DNA of 64,000 nucleotides from CAVVAL01 sp963740215. GTDB taxonomy: Bacteria; Actinomycetota; Actinomycetes; Mycobacteriales; Cryptosporangiaceae. The notes under the pieces were generated by a model that was given only the letters and a program-made list of their open reading frames with translations, did no database searches and had not been told where the DNA came from. How positions within the stretch are numbered: position 1 is the first letter of the stretch; every line of letters begins with the position of its first letter. The stretch covers positions 992,001 to 1,056,000 of the forward strand of contig CAVUDJ010000019.1 in the NCBI GenBank assembly GCA_963740215.1. The letters are read 5' to 3'. The position numbers and the translations under genes were made by a program. Shown here piece after piece: positions 26,821-35,172 of the stretch.

Positions 26821-27824
26821 CTGTTGCCGGAGCAGGGGCGCACACCGCGAACCCCGAGGCTGGCGAGCACACCCTGTCCAGCGAGCCGGCGGGCCACACC
26901 CGCCGCGGACCGTTCGCCGCCGGCGACCGGGTCCAGCTCACCGACCCCAAGGGTCGGCTGCACACGGTGATCCTCGAACCCGGCAAGGCGTTCCACACCC
27001 ACCGCGGCGCGCTCGCCCACGACGACCTGATCGGCCAGCCCGAGGGCAGCGTCGTCACCTCGACCTCCAACACCGCCTACCTCGCGTTGCGGCCCCTCCT
27101 GTCGGACTTCGTCCTCTCCATGCCCCGCGGTGCACAGGTCATCTACCCGAAGGACGCCGCCCAGATCGTCGCGATGGGCGACATCTACCCCGGCGCACGG
27201 GTACTGGAGGCCGGTGCCGGCTCGGGCGCGCTCACCTGCTCGCTGCTGCGCGCGGTCGGCGACGAGGGCCGCGTCCACTCGTTCGAGCGCCGCGAGGACT
27301 TCGCCGAGATCGCCCGGAAGAACGTCGAGCGCTTCTTCCACGGTCCACACCCGGCCTGGTCGATCACGGTGGGTGACGTCGCGGACGCGGAGGTCGGCGA
27401 GGTCGACCGCGTCATCCTCGACATGCTCTCGCCCTGGGAGGCACTGCCCACGGTCGCGAAGTCCCTGGTCCCTGGCGGTGTCTTCATCGCCTACGTCGCC
27501 ACCACCACGCAGCTCTCCACCATCGTCGAGACGCTGCGCGAACACGGGGGGTTCACCGAGCCGCGGTCCTGGGAGACCCTCGTCCGCGACTGGCACGTCG
27601 ACGGGCTCGCCGTCCGCCCCGACCACCGCATGGTCGCGCACACCGCGTTCCTCGTGTCGAGCCGGCGCCTCGCTGAGGGAGTCGTGGCACCCCGACGGCA
27701 GCGCAAGCCGTCGAAGGGCGCCGAGGCGTACGCTGCCCTGCGCGCCAGCGGGCTGCCCACCACGAGCAGCGACATCCGCGGCAACGACCTGAACGGCAGC
27801 GGCAGAGACGAGGGGGACGCGTGA
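26817..27824 (+). CDS. trmI: tRNA (adenine-58-N1)-methyltransferase
   Basis: Methylates A58 in the T-loop of tRNA using SAM. 335 residues: an N-terminal beta domain with GPFAAGDRVQLTDPKGRLHT, the motif MPRGAQVIYPKDAAQIVAMG, SAM motif I VLEAGAGSGALTCSLL (near residue 129), motif II with the Glu of HSFERREDF and motif IV VILDMLSPWE. The C-terminal tail is rich in Arg/Ser and varies in the family. It overlaps both neighbours (ATGA upstream, GTGA downstream), so the three genes form a coupled unit placed before the Pup-proteasome genes. Confidence 0.94.
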   Translation: MTVAGAGAHTANPEAGEHTLSSEPAGHTRRGPFAAGDRVQLTDPKGRLHTVILEPGKAFHTHRGALAHDDLIGQPEGSVVTSTSNTAYLALRPLLSDFVLSMPRGAQVIYPKDAAQIVAMGDIYPGARVLEAGAGSGALTCSLLRAVGDEGRVHSFERREDFAEIARKNVERFFHGPHPAWSITVGDVADAEVGEVDRVILDMLSPWEALPTVAKSLVPGGVFIAYVATTTQLSTIVETLREHGGFTEPRSWETLVRDWHVDGLAVRPDHRMVAHTAFLVSSRRLAEGVVAPRRQRKPSKGAEAYAALRASGLPTTSSDIRGNDLNGSGRDEGDA

Positions 27825-28408
27825 TGTTCGGCCCGAAGCGCGGCCCCGAACCCAGCCAGGAGTTCATCTTCCCGGACTGGTCGCCCTACACCGACCTTGC
27901 CGACGCCGCAGGCGCCTACTTCCGCGACCCGGAGGTGGCGATGGAGGCACTGAACGCCGCCCTCGGCGAGCGTCCGGTGCTCGGCTTCACCCTGGAGCGG
28001 ATGGTCTCCGACGACGGCATGGTGTGGCAGGAGGCCGCGATCTGCGACGGCGCCCGCATCGTGCTCTGGCACGGCGAGGACGTCCCCGACGAGGAGTACC
28101 CCGGCGGCGCCATGACCTCGGCCATCCGCACGGTGCCGCTAAGCCGAGTCACCGAGGTGGGCTACCGGCAGCTCCTGGTACGCGAGGAGGACGGCAGCCA
28201 CCGGGTCCACGGCGTCGACGTCTACATCTTGCTCGAATCGCTCGACGAGGCCGGGCAGACCGGCCGTGACGGCGAAAGCACCCTCGTGATCAGGCACGAT
28301 GCCATCCGGCTCGGCAAGACAATGGAGGCGGGCGGCCAGGGCCAGATGCGGCGGCTCAGCGAGTTCGCGCACCTGGTGGCGCGGCTCTCGGGCGTGCCCG
28401 TCAGTTAG
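27821..28408 (+). CDS. conserved protein of unknown function next to trmI/arc
   Basis: A 195-residue soluble, acidic protein with no signal or membrane segment. Notable stretches are FIFPDWSPYTDLADAAGAYF, RPVLGFTLERMVSDDGM, and the C-terminal helix MRRLSEFAHLVARLSG. I do not recognise a domain; I recall a similar gene at this spot in other actinobacteria. GTG 27821 overlaps the trmI stop; ATG 27824 is nearly equivalent. The conserved position hints at a role linked to tRNA modification or the proteasome, which is speculation. Confidence 0.8.
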   Translation: MMFGPKRGPEPSQEFIFPDWSPYTDLADAAGAYFRDPEVAMEALNAALGERPVLGFTLERMVSDDGMVWQEAAICDGARIVLWHGEDVPDEEYPGGAMTSAIRTVPLSRVTEVGYRQLLVREEDGSHRVHGVDVYILLESLDEAGQTGRDGESTLVIRHDAIRLGKTMEAGGQGQMRRLSEFAHLVARLSGVPVS

Positions 28409-28433
28409 CTGTGCCGGTCGACGACCGAAGGTC

Positions 28434-28468
28434 GGTGGGATCGCGCAGCCGCACTCGCCGATCCCACC
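28434..28468. terminator. bidirectional terminator between convergent genes
   Basis: A perfect 10-bp stem GGTGGGATCG / CGATCCCACC with a 15-nt loop fills the 64-nt gap between the unknown gene (plus) and ferredoxin (minus). Confidence 0.6.
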
Positions 28469-28472
28469 AGAA

Positions 28473-28751
28473 CTAGGAGGCCTCCGGCCCCGCCACCGGC
28501 ACACCGTCGTCGGCCCGCTGCACGTGGATGCACTCGCCAGGACACTCCTTGGCCGAGTCGATCACGTCCAGCCGCAGCTTGGCCGGCACGTCCACCCGCG
28601 AACCGGGGTCGGTGCGCAGCTCGCCGTCGTCGCCCTTGACGTAGGCGAGACCGTCGATGTCGAACTCGAACACCTCCGGCGCGTACTGCACGCAAAGCCC
28701 GTCACCGGTGCACAGATCCTGGTCGATCCAGACCTTCAGCGCGTCACTCAT
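28473..28751 (-). CDS. ferredoxin (3Fe-4S / 4Fe-4S single-cluster type)
   Basis: A 92-residue electron carrier. The cluster motif is DQDLCTGDGLCVQYAPEVFE (Cys near residues 14 and 20, with Gly-Asp in place of the usual middle Cys) and the distant C in KECPGECIH (near 70-74). The CxxDxxC...C pattern is that of actinobacterial Fdx proteins that feed electrons to cytochrome P450s or similar oxygenases and usually hold a 3Fe-4S cluster. No P450 is in the window. AGG lies 7 nt upstream of ATG 28751. Confidence 0.9.
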   Translation of the reverse strand: MSDALKVWIDQDLCTGDGLCVQYAPEVFEFDIDGLAYVKGDDGELRTDPGSRVDVPAKLRLDVIDSAKECPGECIHVQRADDGVPVAGPEAS

Positions 28752-28867
28752 GAGCACACCTCGCCACCCTCGGTGGCGCTGCACCCGCCGATTCGCTCGC
28801 TCATGTCCCGCCGCCCTCGCTTCGCCGCGTGCGGCCACGACGTACGTCGCCAGATCCGCTCGCTCAT
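28748..28867 (-). CDS. possible 39-residue leader ORF coupled to ferredoxin
   Basis: A short open frame whose TGA overlaps the ferredoxin ATG (ATGA). It contains two in-frame starts, ATG 28867 and ATG 28804, each opening with the same ATGAGCGAGCG and MSERI. The second part reads MSERIGGCSATEGGEVCS. No ribosome site is obvious for either start and the composition is unremarkable, so it may be only a sequence relic. Confidence 0.25.
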   Translation of the reverse strand: MSERIWRRTSWPHAAKRGRRDMSERIGGCSATEGGEVCS

Positions 28868-29016
28868 GCCTCCAAGACTAGGCACGGTGCCCCGGAGGAC
28901 CACAACGAGGGCACTGATTCAGGCAGGAAGTGTGAGAGCGGACATGTATGCACAGCAAGCCGTCGTCGCACCCGTTAATGTTGAGGGCACCGGATCCCCG
29001 GGGGAGGTGGGCGCTC

Positions 29017-30792
29017 ATGAGCACGAACCGAGACGACGCAGCAGGTCGCGCCGCGCGGTACGAGAAGGAGGTCCACGACCTCACCGCCCAGGTGAACTTC
29101 CTGCAGGAGGAAGTATCCCTGTTGCGGCGCAAGTTGACCGAGGGGCCACGCCATGTGCGCACCCTCGAGGAGCGGCTCGCGGCGGCGCAGGCCAGCGTCG
29201 CCAAGCTGGGTGACCAGAACGAGAAGCTGGTTTCCACGCTGCGCGAGGCGCGGGAACAGATTCTCACGCTCAAGGAAGAGATAGACAGGCTGGCGCAGCC
29301 GCCGAGCGGCTACGGCGTGTTCCTGGAACGGCACGAGGACAGCACGGTCGACGTGTTCACCGGTGGCCGCAAGCTGCGGGTCACGGTATCGCCGTCGGTC
29401 GAGGGCGAGACGCTGCGGCGTGGCCAGGAGGTCATGCTCAACGACGCGCTCAACGTGGTGCTCGCGCTCGGGTTCGAGCGGGCCGGCGAGATCGTCATGC
29501 TCAAGGAGATCCTTGAGGGCGGCGACCGCGCGCTGGTTCTGTCCCGCGCCGACGAGGAACGGGTCGTGCACCTCGCCGACAGTCTCCAGGACACGACGCT
29601 GCGCGCGGGTGACGCTCTGCTGCTGGAGCCACGCTCTGCGTATGCGTACGAGCGGATCCCGAAGTCCGAGGTCGAGGAGCTGGTGCTCGAAGAGGTCCCG
29701 GACATCGACTACACCGCGATCGGCGGCCTCAGCTCGCAGATCGAGATGATCCGCGACGCCGTCGAGCTGCCGTTCCTGCACGCCGACCTGTTCCGCGAGC
29801 ACGAACTGCGGCCACCGAAGGGCGTGCTGCTCTACGGCCCGCCCGGCTGCGGTAAGACGCTCATCGCCAAGGCGGTGGCGAACTCGCTGGCCAAGAAGGT
29901 GGCGGAGGTCCGGGGCGACGACGGCACCCAGCACGCCAAGTCCTACTTCCTCAACATCAAGGGTCCGGAGCTGCTCAACAAGTACGTCGGCGAGACCGAG
30001 CGGCACATCCGGCTGATCTTCCAGCGGGCCAGGGAGAAGGCGTCCGAGGGCACGCCCGTCATCGTCTTCTTCGACGAGATGGACTCCATCTTCCGCACCC
30101 GTGGCTCCGGCGTCTCCTCGGACGTGGAGAACACGATCGTCCCGCAGCTCCTCAGCGAGATCGACGGTGTGGAGGGGCTGGAGAACGTCATCGTCATCGG
30201 CGCCTCCAACCGCGAGGACATGATCGACCCGGCGATCCTGCGGCCGGGCCGGCTCGACGTGAAGATCAAGATCGAGCGCCCGGACGCCGAGGCCGCGCGC
30301 GACATCTTCTCGAAGTACATCACCACGACGATCCCCATTCACGACGACGACTTGGCCGAGAACGCCGGCTCGCGGCAGGCGTGCGTCGACGCGATGATCC
30401 AGGCCACGGTCGAGCGCATGTACACCGAGACCGAGGAGAACCGGTTCCTGGAGGTCACCTACGCCAACGGTGACAAGGAGGTCCTGTACTTCAAGGACTT
30501 CAACTCCGGCGCCATGATCCAGAACATCGTCGACCGGGCGAAGAAGATGGCGATCAAGTCCTTCCTCACGACCGGCAACAAGGGCGTCCGGATGCAGCAC
30601 CTCATGGACTCCTGCGTCGACGAGTTCCGTGAGAATGAGGACCTGCCCAACACCACCAACCCCGACGACTGGGCACGGATCTCGGGTAAGAAGGGCGAGC
30701 GGATCGTCTACATCCGCACGCTGGTCTCTGGCAAGGGTCCGGAGGCGGGTCGTTCGATCGACACCGTCACGAACACCGGCCAGTACCTGTAA
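29017..30792 (+). CDS. arc: proteasome-associated AAA+ ATPase (Mpa/ARC)
   Basis: The hexameric ATPase that binds pupylated proteins, unfolds them and feeds them into the 20S proteasome. 591 residues: an N-terminal coiled coil that docks Pup (about residues 8-95, YEKEVHDLTAQVNFLQEEVS onward), two OB domains, then the AAA domain with Walker A GPPGCGKT (near 275), Walker B IVFFDEMDSIF (near 348) and arginine-finger region RPGRLDVKI. The last residues GQYL form the HbYX-like tail that opens the proteasome gate. ATG 29017 is preceded by GGGAGGTGG. It starts the Pup-proteasome cluster here. Confidence 0.97.
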   Translation: MSTNRDDAAGRAARYEKEVHDLTAQVNFLQEEVSLLRRKLTEGPRHVRTLEERLAAAQASVAKLGDQNEKLVSTLREAREQILTLKEEIDRLAQPPSGYGVFLERHEDSTVDVFTGGRKLRVTVSPSVEGETLRRGQEVMLNDALNVVLALGFERAGEIVMLKEILEGGDRALVLSRADEERVVHLADSLQDTTLRAGDALLLEPRSAYAYERIPKSEVEELVLEEVPDIDYTAIGGLSSQIEMIRDAVELPFLHADLFREHELRPPKGVLLYGPPGCGKTLIAKAVANSLAKKVAEVRGDDGTQHAKSYFLNIKGPELLNKYVGETERHIRLIFQRAREKASEGTPVIVFFDEMDSIFRTRGSGVSSDVENTIVPQLLSEIDGVEGLENVIVIGASNREDMIDPAILRPGRLDVKIKIERPDAEAARDIFSKYITTTIPIHDDDLAENAGSRQACVDAMIQATVERMYTETEENRFLEVTYANGDKEVLYFKDFNSGAMIQNIVDRAKKMAIKSFLTTGNKGVRMQHLMDSCVDEFRENEDLPNTTNPDDWARISGKKGERIVYIRTLVSGKGPEAGRSIDTVTNTGQYL

Positions 30793-30803
30793 GACCACGG
30801 CAG

Positions 30804-30831
30804 CGGCGCGGACCCCGGCGGGTCCGCGCCG
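30804..30831 (+). terminator. terminator after arc
   Basis: A perfect 11-bp stem CGGCGCGGACC / GGTCCGCGCCG with a 6-nt loop, 11 nt after the arc stop, followed by TTCGCTTGT. Confidence 0.65.
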
Positions 30832-30835
30832 TTCG

Positions 30836-30960
30836 CTTGTCCCGCCCGGTCCGGCGGGTGCCCGCCCGGCGGCGCCCGGCGGCCCCGGCGGCGCGTGGCC
30901 CGCCCGCGGCGCCCGCCCCGCCCGGCCCGGCGGCGCCCGCCCCGCCCGGCCCGCCCGGCC
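30836..30960. repeat. GC-only low-complexity stretch with a 24-bp tandem duplication
   Basis: Almost pure runs of CCCG/GGCG. A 24-bp unit beginning GCGGCGCCCGCCCC is exactly duplicated at 30906-30929 and 30930-30953. The stretch ends exactly where repeat element B1 begins. Confidence 0.85.
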
Positions 30961-31023
30961 AAACCGGACTGTTCCGGTAATGGCGCCCAAACCGGACGCT
31001 CGATGCAACCATTTCCCCGACAC
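30961..31023 (-). repeat. palindromic intergenic repeat, family B copy 1
   Basis: Plus strand AAACCGGACTGTTCCGG...AACCATTTCCCCGAC; its reverse complement aligns along its length with 45955-46017 and 59885-59947. It lies between arc and the acyltransferase gene. Confidence 0.85.
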
Positions 31024-31045
31024 TTGGTCCGTACAAGCGCGTCGG

Positions 31046-31051
31046 TATAGT
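31046..31051 (+). promoter_or_regulatory. leaderless-type promoter for the acyltransferase gene
   Basis: TATAGT, 8 nt before GTG 31060. TTGGTC at 31024-31029, 16 bp upstream, could be its -35 element; it lies immediately outside repeat element B1. Confidence 0.5.
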
Positions 31052-31059
31052 TGCCCGCC

Positions 31060-32373
31060 GTGTCTACTGCGCTGAGCCAGAAGGTCCCCGCCCCCGCCCC
31101 AGAACCCGCGAAGAAGGCCAGCTCGGCGCGGCTCGCCTGGCTCGACGCGCTGCGCGGCATCGCCGCCTTGGCCGTCGTCTACACGCACTTCGCGCTGGCG
31201 GGACTGCCCGAGGTCTACCACGCCACCACGCCGTGGATCATCGCCGGCACGTTCGGCGTGCTGACGTTCTTCGTCATCAGCGGGTACATCGTGCCGGCGT
31301 CGCTGGAGCGCAAGGGCAGCGTCCGCGCGTTCTGGATCAGCCGCCTCTTCCGGCTCTACCCGCTGTGGCTGTTCGCGATGGCGGCGGTGCTCGTCCTCAC
31401 GGTCGCTGGTCTGCGTAACCCGCCGGCGTTCTTCGGCGCGAAGGGCGGCCTGCTCCTGTCGCACTTCACGATGCTGCAGGATCTGCTCACGATTCCGAGC
31501 ATGCTCAACGTGATGTGGACCCTCTCCTACGAGATGGTCTTCTACTTCCTCGTCGCCGCCTTGTTCTCGCTTGGTCTGCATCGCCGCAGCGCGGAGATCT
31601 CGGTCGGCTTCGGTGTGGCGTCGCTGATCGGCGGCGCGGGCCTGCTGCCGTCGGCCTACCTCGTGAGCCACCTCGGCTGGAAGCCGGTGCTGCTGGTTCT
31701 GGTCGCGGTGTTCGTGACCGGTCTCGCGCTCGCGGTCAGCGGCCGGAAGTCGCTCGTCGTCGGCGGGTCGGTGCTGCTCGGCGCCGCCGGCCTGCTGCTG
31801 CTCGCGGTCAATCAGCACCAGCGGCTCTGGTTCGGCTTCCTCCTGCCCGCCACGATGTTCCTCGGCACCGCGATCTACCGGGCCGAACACCGCCAGATCC
31901 CGCGCTGGAAGGCGATCGCGGCGACCGTCGCGCTCCTCGTCATCGGTGTGGTCAGCGGGCTGCTGCACAACGCCCCGGACACCGCCACGTTCGCCGAGTC
32001 GCTCCGCGCGAACCGGTCCTGGCTGCTCACTCTCGCCCTTACCGCGGTGGCGTTCGCCGTCGGCATGGCACTGCGGCACCGCAGGATCCCGCGGTTCCTC
32101 ACCTGGCTCGGCGTCGTCAGCTACTCCACCTACCTGCTGCACCCCCTCGTGTACCAGTACAAGGACGCGCCGTGGTTTGCCGGCAATCTCGGCTTCGGAC
32201 CACGCCTCGGCTACTTCGTACTCTGGGTGATCATCCTGCTGGCCGGTTCGTGGGCCACGTACCGGTTCGTCGAGGCGCCGTTCCAGCGCATGGGGCGCCG
32301 CGTGACGGCCGTTGTCGACCAGCGTTTCGGCCCAGACGCCACCGTGGGCACGCCGGAAGGCGCGCGCAAGTAG
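31060..32373 (+). CDS. acyltransferase 3 family membrane protein (OafA/YrhL type)
   Basis: A 437-residue integral membrane protein with about ten transmembrane helices. The family signature is at the start: RLAWLDALRGIAALAVVYTH (catalytic His near residue 43), followed by FFVISGYIVPASLERKG and FRLYPLWL. Such enzymes move acyl groups (often acetyl) from the cytoplasm onto outer sugars or lipids. The acceptor is unknown. It sits between arc and dop, where I would not expect it from other actinobacterial proteasome loci as I recall them, so a link with protein turnover is not implied. TTG 31051 is a less likely start. Confidence 0.85.
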   Translation: MSTALSQKVPAPAPEPAKKASSARLAWLDALRGIAALAVVYTHFALAGLPEVYHATTPWIIAGTFGVLTFFVISGYIVPASLERKGSVRAFWISRLFRLYPLWLFAMAAVLVLTVAGLRNPPAFFGAKGGLLLSHFTMLQDLLTIPSMLNVMWTLSYEMVFYFLVAALFSLGLHRRSAEISVGFGVASLIGGAGLLPSAYLVSHLGWKPVLLVLVAVFVTGLALAVSGRKSLVVGGSVLLGAAGLLLLAVNQHQRLWFGFLLPATMFLGTAIYRAEHRQIPRWKAIAATVALLVIGVVSGLLHNAPDTATFAESLRANRSWLLTLALTAVAFAVGMALRHRRIPRFLTWLGVVSYSTYLLHPLVYQYKDAPWFAGNLGFGPRLGYFVLWVIILLAGSWATYRFVEAPFQRMGRRVTAVVDQRFGPDATVGTPEGARK

Positions 32374-32376
32374 GGT
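32371..32376 (+). promoter_or_regulatory. possible leaderless-type -10 box for dop
   Basis: TAGGGT, 7 nt before ATG 32384; its TAG is also the acyltransferase stop. The overlapping GGTGGAG could instead be a ribosome site, so both readings are open. Confidence 0.3.
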
Positions 32377-32383
32377 GGAGCCC

Positions 32384-33904
32384 ATGACGGTGCGGCGGAT
32401 CATGGGTACAGAGGTCGAGTACGGAATATCCGTTCCGGGGCAGCCCGGCGCGAATCCGATGGTGACCTCGTCCCAGATCGTCAACGCCTACGGCGCCCGC
32501 CCCGAACTCACCCGCAACGGCCGCGCCCGCTGGGACTACGAAGAGGAGTCGCCGCTGCGCGACGCCCGCGGCTTCACGTTCGGCGGCGCCCTCTACGACC
32601 CGGCCGAGGCGCTCGCCGACGAGGACCTCGGGCTGGCGAACGTGATCCTCACCAACGGCGCCCGCCTCTATGTCGACCATGCCCACCCGGAGTACTCGAC
32701 GCCCGAGGTCACGAACCCGCGCGACATCGTCCGGTGGGACAAGGCGGGGGAGCGGGTCATGGCCGAGGCCGCCCGCCGCGCGGCCACCGTGCCCGGCATG
32801 GCGCCGATCAACCTGTACAAGAACAACACCGACAACAAGGGCGCCTCGTACGGCGCACACGAGAACTACCTCATGCCGCGCGAGACGGCGTTCAACGACA
32901 TAGTCACGCACCTCACGCCGTTCTTCGTCACGCGTCAGGTGATGTGCGGCGCGGGCCGCGTCGGCATCGGCCAGGACGGCTCCGGCACCGGCTTCCAGAT
33001 CAGCCAGCGCGCCGATTTCTTCGAGGTCGAGGTCGGCCTGGAGACCACGCTCAAGCGGCCGATCATCAACACCCGCGACGAGCCGCACGCCGACGCCGAG
33101 AAGTACCGCCGCCTCCACGTCATCATCGGCGACGCGAACCTCTCCGAGATCTCCACGTACCTCAAGGTCGGCACCACCTCGCTGGTGCTCGCCATGATCG
33201 AGGCCGGCTGGCTCAGCCCCGACCTCATGATGTCCGACCCCGTCGGCGATCTCCGGGCCGTCTCGCACGACGCGGCGCTCCAGCACAAGGTGTCCCTGCG
33301 CGACGGCCGCCGCATGACCGCCGTCGAGGTGCAGGAGGTCTACTGCGAGCGAGCCCAGGCATTCGTGGCCGACCGCTACGGCGACGACGTCGACGCGCCC
33401 ACCCGCGATGTCCTCGACCGCTGGATCTCCATCCTCGACCGGCTCCGCCGCGACCCGATGCTCTGCGCCAACGAGCTCGACTGGGTCGCCAAGCTGCGGC
33501 TCCTCGAAGGCTTCCGCGACCGCGACGACCTCGGCTGGGACTCGCCCCGCCTCCAGCTCGTCGACCTGCAGTACGCCGACGTGCGCCCCGAGAAGGGTCT
33601 CTACCACCGGCTGGTCGCCCGCGGCGCCATGCAGACGCTCGTCAGCCAGGACGAGGTCACCGCCGCCATCACGCACCCGCCCGTCGATACCCGCGCCTAC
33701 TTCCGCGGCCGATGCCTCGAGAAGTACACCCGGGAGGTCGTAGCGGCCAGCTGGGACTCCGTCATCTTCGACATCGGTCGCGAATCGCTCGTCCGCGTGC
33801 CGATGCTGGAGCCGGAGCGCGGCACCAAGCAGCACGTCGGCAACCTCCTCGACCGGAGCGACACCGCCACCGACCTCATCGACGCGATAACCGGCCGCAA
33901 GTAA
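32384..33904 (+). CDS. dop: depupylase/deamidase of Pup
   Basis: Dop removes Pup from proteins and, where Pup ends in Gln, converts it to Glu. 506 residues, normal length. Opens MTVRRIMGTEVEYGISVPGQ with the glutamine-synthetase-like fold; the Dop-specific loop is EESPLRDARGFTFG (about residues 54-67), which PafA lacks; the likely catalytic Asp98 is in LYVDHAHPEYSTPE; ATP/metal contacts lie in INLYKNNTDNKGASYGAHEN. Because Pup here already ends in Glu, the depupylating role should dominate. The paralogue pafA lies 5.5 kb downstream. Confidence 0.96.
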   Translation: MTVRRIMGTEVEYGISVPGQPGANPMVTSSQIVNAYGARPELTRNGRARWDYEEESPLRDARGFTFGGALYDPAEALADEDLGLANVILTNGARLYVDHAHPEYSTPEVTNPRDIVRWDKAGERVMAEAARRAATVPGMAPINLYKNNTDNKGASYGAHENYLMPRETAFNDIVTHLTPFFVTRQVMCGAGRVGIGQDGSGTGFQISQRADFFEVEVGLETTLKRPIINTRDEPHADAEKYRRLHVIIGDANLSEISTYLKVGTTSLVLAMIEAGWLSPDLMMSDPVGDLRAVSHDAALQHKVSLRDGRRMTAVEVQEVYCERAQAFVADRYGDDVDAPTRDVLDRWISILDRLRRDPMLCANELDWVAKLRLLEGFRDRDDLGWDSPRLQLVDLQYADVRPEKGLYHRLVARGAMQTLVSQDEVTAAITHPPVDTRAYFRGRCLEKYTREVVAASWDSVIFDIGRESLVRVPMLEPERGTKQHVGNLLDRSDTATDLIDAITGRK

Positions 33905-33932
33905 TCGCGCAGATCAAAGGCTCTGTTTCATT

Positions 33933-33953
33933 ACGCCCGGTTCAGGCGGGCGT
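33933..33953. terminator. small hairpin between dop and a convergent gene
   Basis: 7-bp stem ACGCCCG / CGGGCGT with a 7-nt loop, 28 nt after the dop stop and 6 nt past the stop of the convergent membrane protein gene. Confidence 0.4.
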
Positions 33954-33958
33954 GGTCG

Positions 33959-34894
33959 TCAGCGGCCCAACTCCTTGACGCAGAGGTAACGAGAACCGGG
34001 CAAGCCGGAACCGTCCTCGATCCAGTGCGTCATGCCCGGCACCGAATCGCAGGCCGTCTTCGAGGGCTTGCGCGCCAGGATCTTTCCGCCCGCGGCCGGG
34101 CCTGCACAGGGCACGGCGACGAAGGCCTGGACCTTGAGAATGTCTCCCACGCAGTCGCCGACGCCCGCGCTGCCCGGGCCGTCGGCGAGGCACATCACGC
34201 GCGGCGTGCTGGTCGGCAGCTGCGTGAAGCGCACTGCCGGTGCGGCACACGCGGCCGGTGAATCGGCGACCGCGGCGACCTTCTCGTAGACGTTCGGGGA
34301 CGTGCAGGGCACCTCGGCGTACTGAGTGGCGCGCCCGCTGCCTCTCGTGCCGACGCAGTCACCGCCGACGATGACGCCGCCGCCCTTACCGGGCTGGCCG
34401 AGCCGCTCTGACGTGTCGCTCGTGAGGCAGACGATCGTGCCCGTCTCCTTCAGTATCAAGTCCGTGTCGGCCGGGCAGTCCTGCCCCTGCTGCTCCGGAC
34501 CGGGGAACACCTTCGTCACCGTGGCGATCTTCTTCGCGCTCGAACACGACACGCCGAAGTAGTGGTTCGGACCGTTGCCGGAGCGTATGCAGTCGCCCGG
34601 CTCCAGCTTGGCAAGGCTCTGGACCGCCTTGCCGGCCCGCTCAGCGGCCGGCTTCAGCGCGAGCACGGCGATGGTGCCGCCGACGCCGCAGAGCGCGACC
34701 AGGCTGACGACCACGACCCCGACGATCAGGCCCACCCTGCTCTTCTTCGCCGGCGGGCTGTAGGCGGGTGCAGGCGGCGTGCCATATCCGCCGCCGGGCG
34801 GCGGCGCGCCGTAACCGCCGCCCGCTGGCGGGCCACCGGCGGGCGGCGCCGGTGGTAGCCCGTTCGGGTCGGACATGGGCGGCGTGTTCGTCAT
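33959..34894 (-). CDS. cysteine-rich membrane-anchored protein, proline/glycine-rich N-terminus
   Basis: A 311-residue protein: a cytoplasmic Pro/Gly/Tyr-rich tail (repeats like GGGYGAPPPGGGYGTPPAP), one transmembrane helix (about residues 55-77, LIVGVVVVSLVALCGVGG) and an outer domain with around ten regularly spaced cysteines (GDCIRSG, GVSCSSA, GQDCPAD, IVCLTSD, GDCVGTR, VPCTSP). The spacing suggests two or three repeats of a disulfide-bonded module as in actinobacterial LppU-like proteins. Function unknown. GGGAAACG precedes ATG 34894. It interrupts the dop-pup order on the opposite strand. Confidence 0.75.
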   Translation of the reverse strand: MTNTPPMSDPNGLPPAPPAGGPPAGGGYGAPPPGGGYGTPPAPAYSPPAKKSRVGLIVGVVVVSLVALCGVGGTIAVLALKPAAERAGKAVQSLAKLEPGDCIRSGNGPNHYFGVSCSSAKKIATVTKVFPGPEQQGQDCPADTDLILKETGTIVCLTSDTSERLGQPGKGGGVIVGGDCVGTRGSGRATQYAEVPCTSPNVYEKVAAVADSPAACAAPAVRFTQLPTSTPRVMCLADGPGSAGVGDCVGDILKVQAFVAVPCAGPAAGGKILARKPSKTACDSVPGMTHWIEDGSGLPGSRYLCVKELGR

Positions 34895-35172
34895 GGTCGT
34901 TTCCCGTCGTAAGGATCCGGACATGGCCGGGCCAGACGACAAGGTATCGGACCGCGCAAGTGCCTTCGTTTACCCGAGCTTGCGAGGGTAGACGATGCGT
35001 GTGCGCTGGAGACCGCGCCACGGGCCGCGGACGGCAGCACCCCGTGCCGACCGCAATGAGCGCGTTCTGTCACCCAGCGATCACAGGCCGCAGCGTAACG
35101 GGACGGTCATATCCGGGCGGATTGTCAGACCGGCGAGATACGGTTGGAAGTCACCGGACCAAGGGGAGTGCC

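Noticed and set aside
28975..32484. 1169-residue open frame on the minus strand
   Set aside because: It is the complement of arc and the acyltransferase gene and spans a GC-only tract; composition is typical of an antisense frame.
35101..35150. Promoter for pup (TTGTCA and TACGGT)
   Set aside because: The spacing between the two would be only 11 bp, too short for a normal promoter; no better pair seen.
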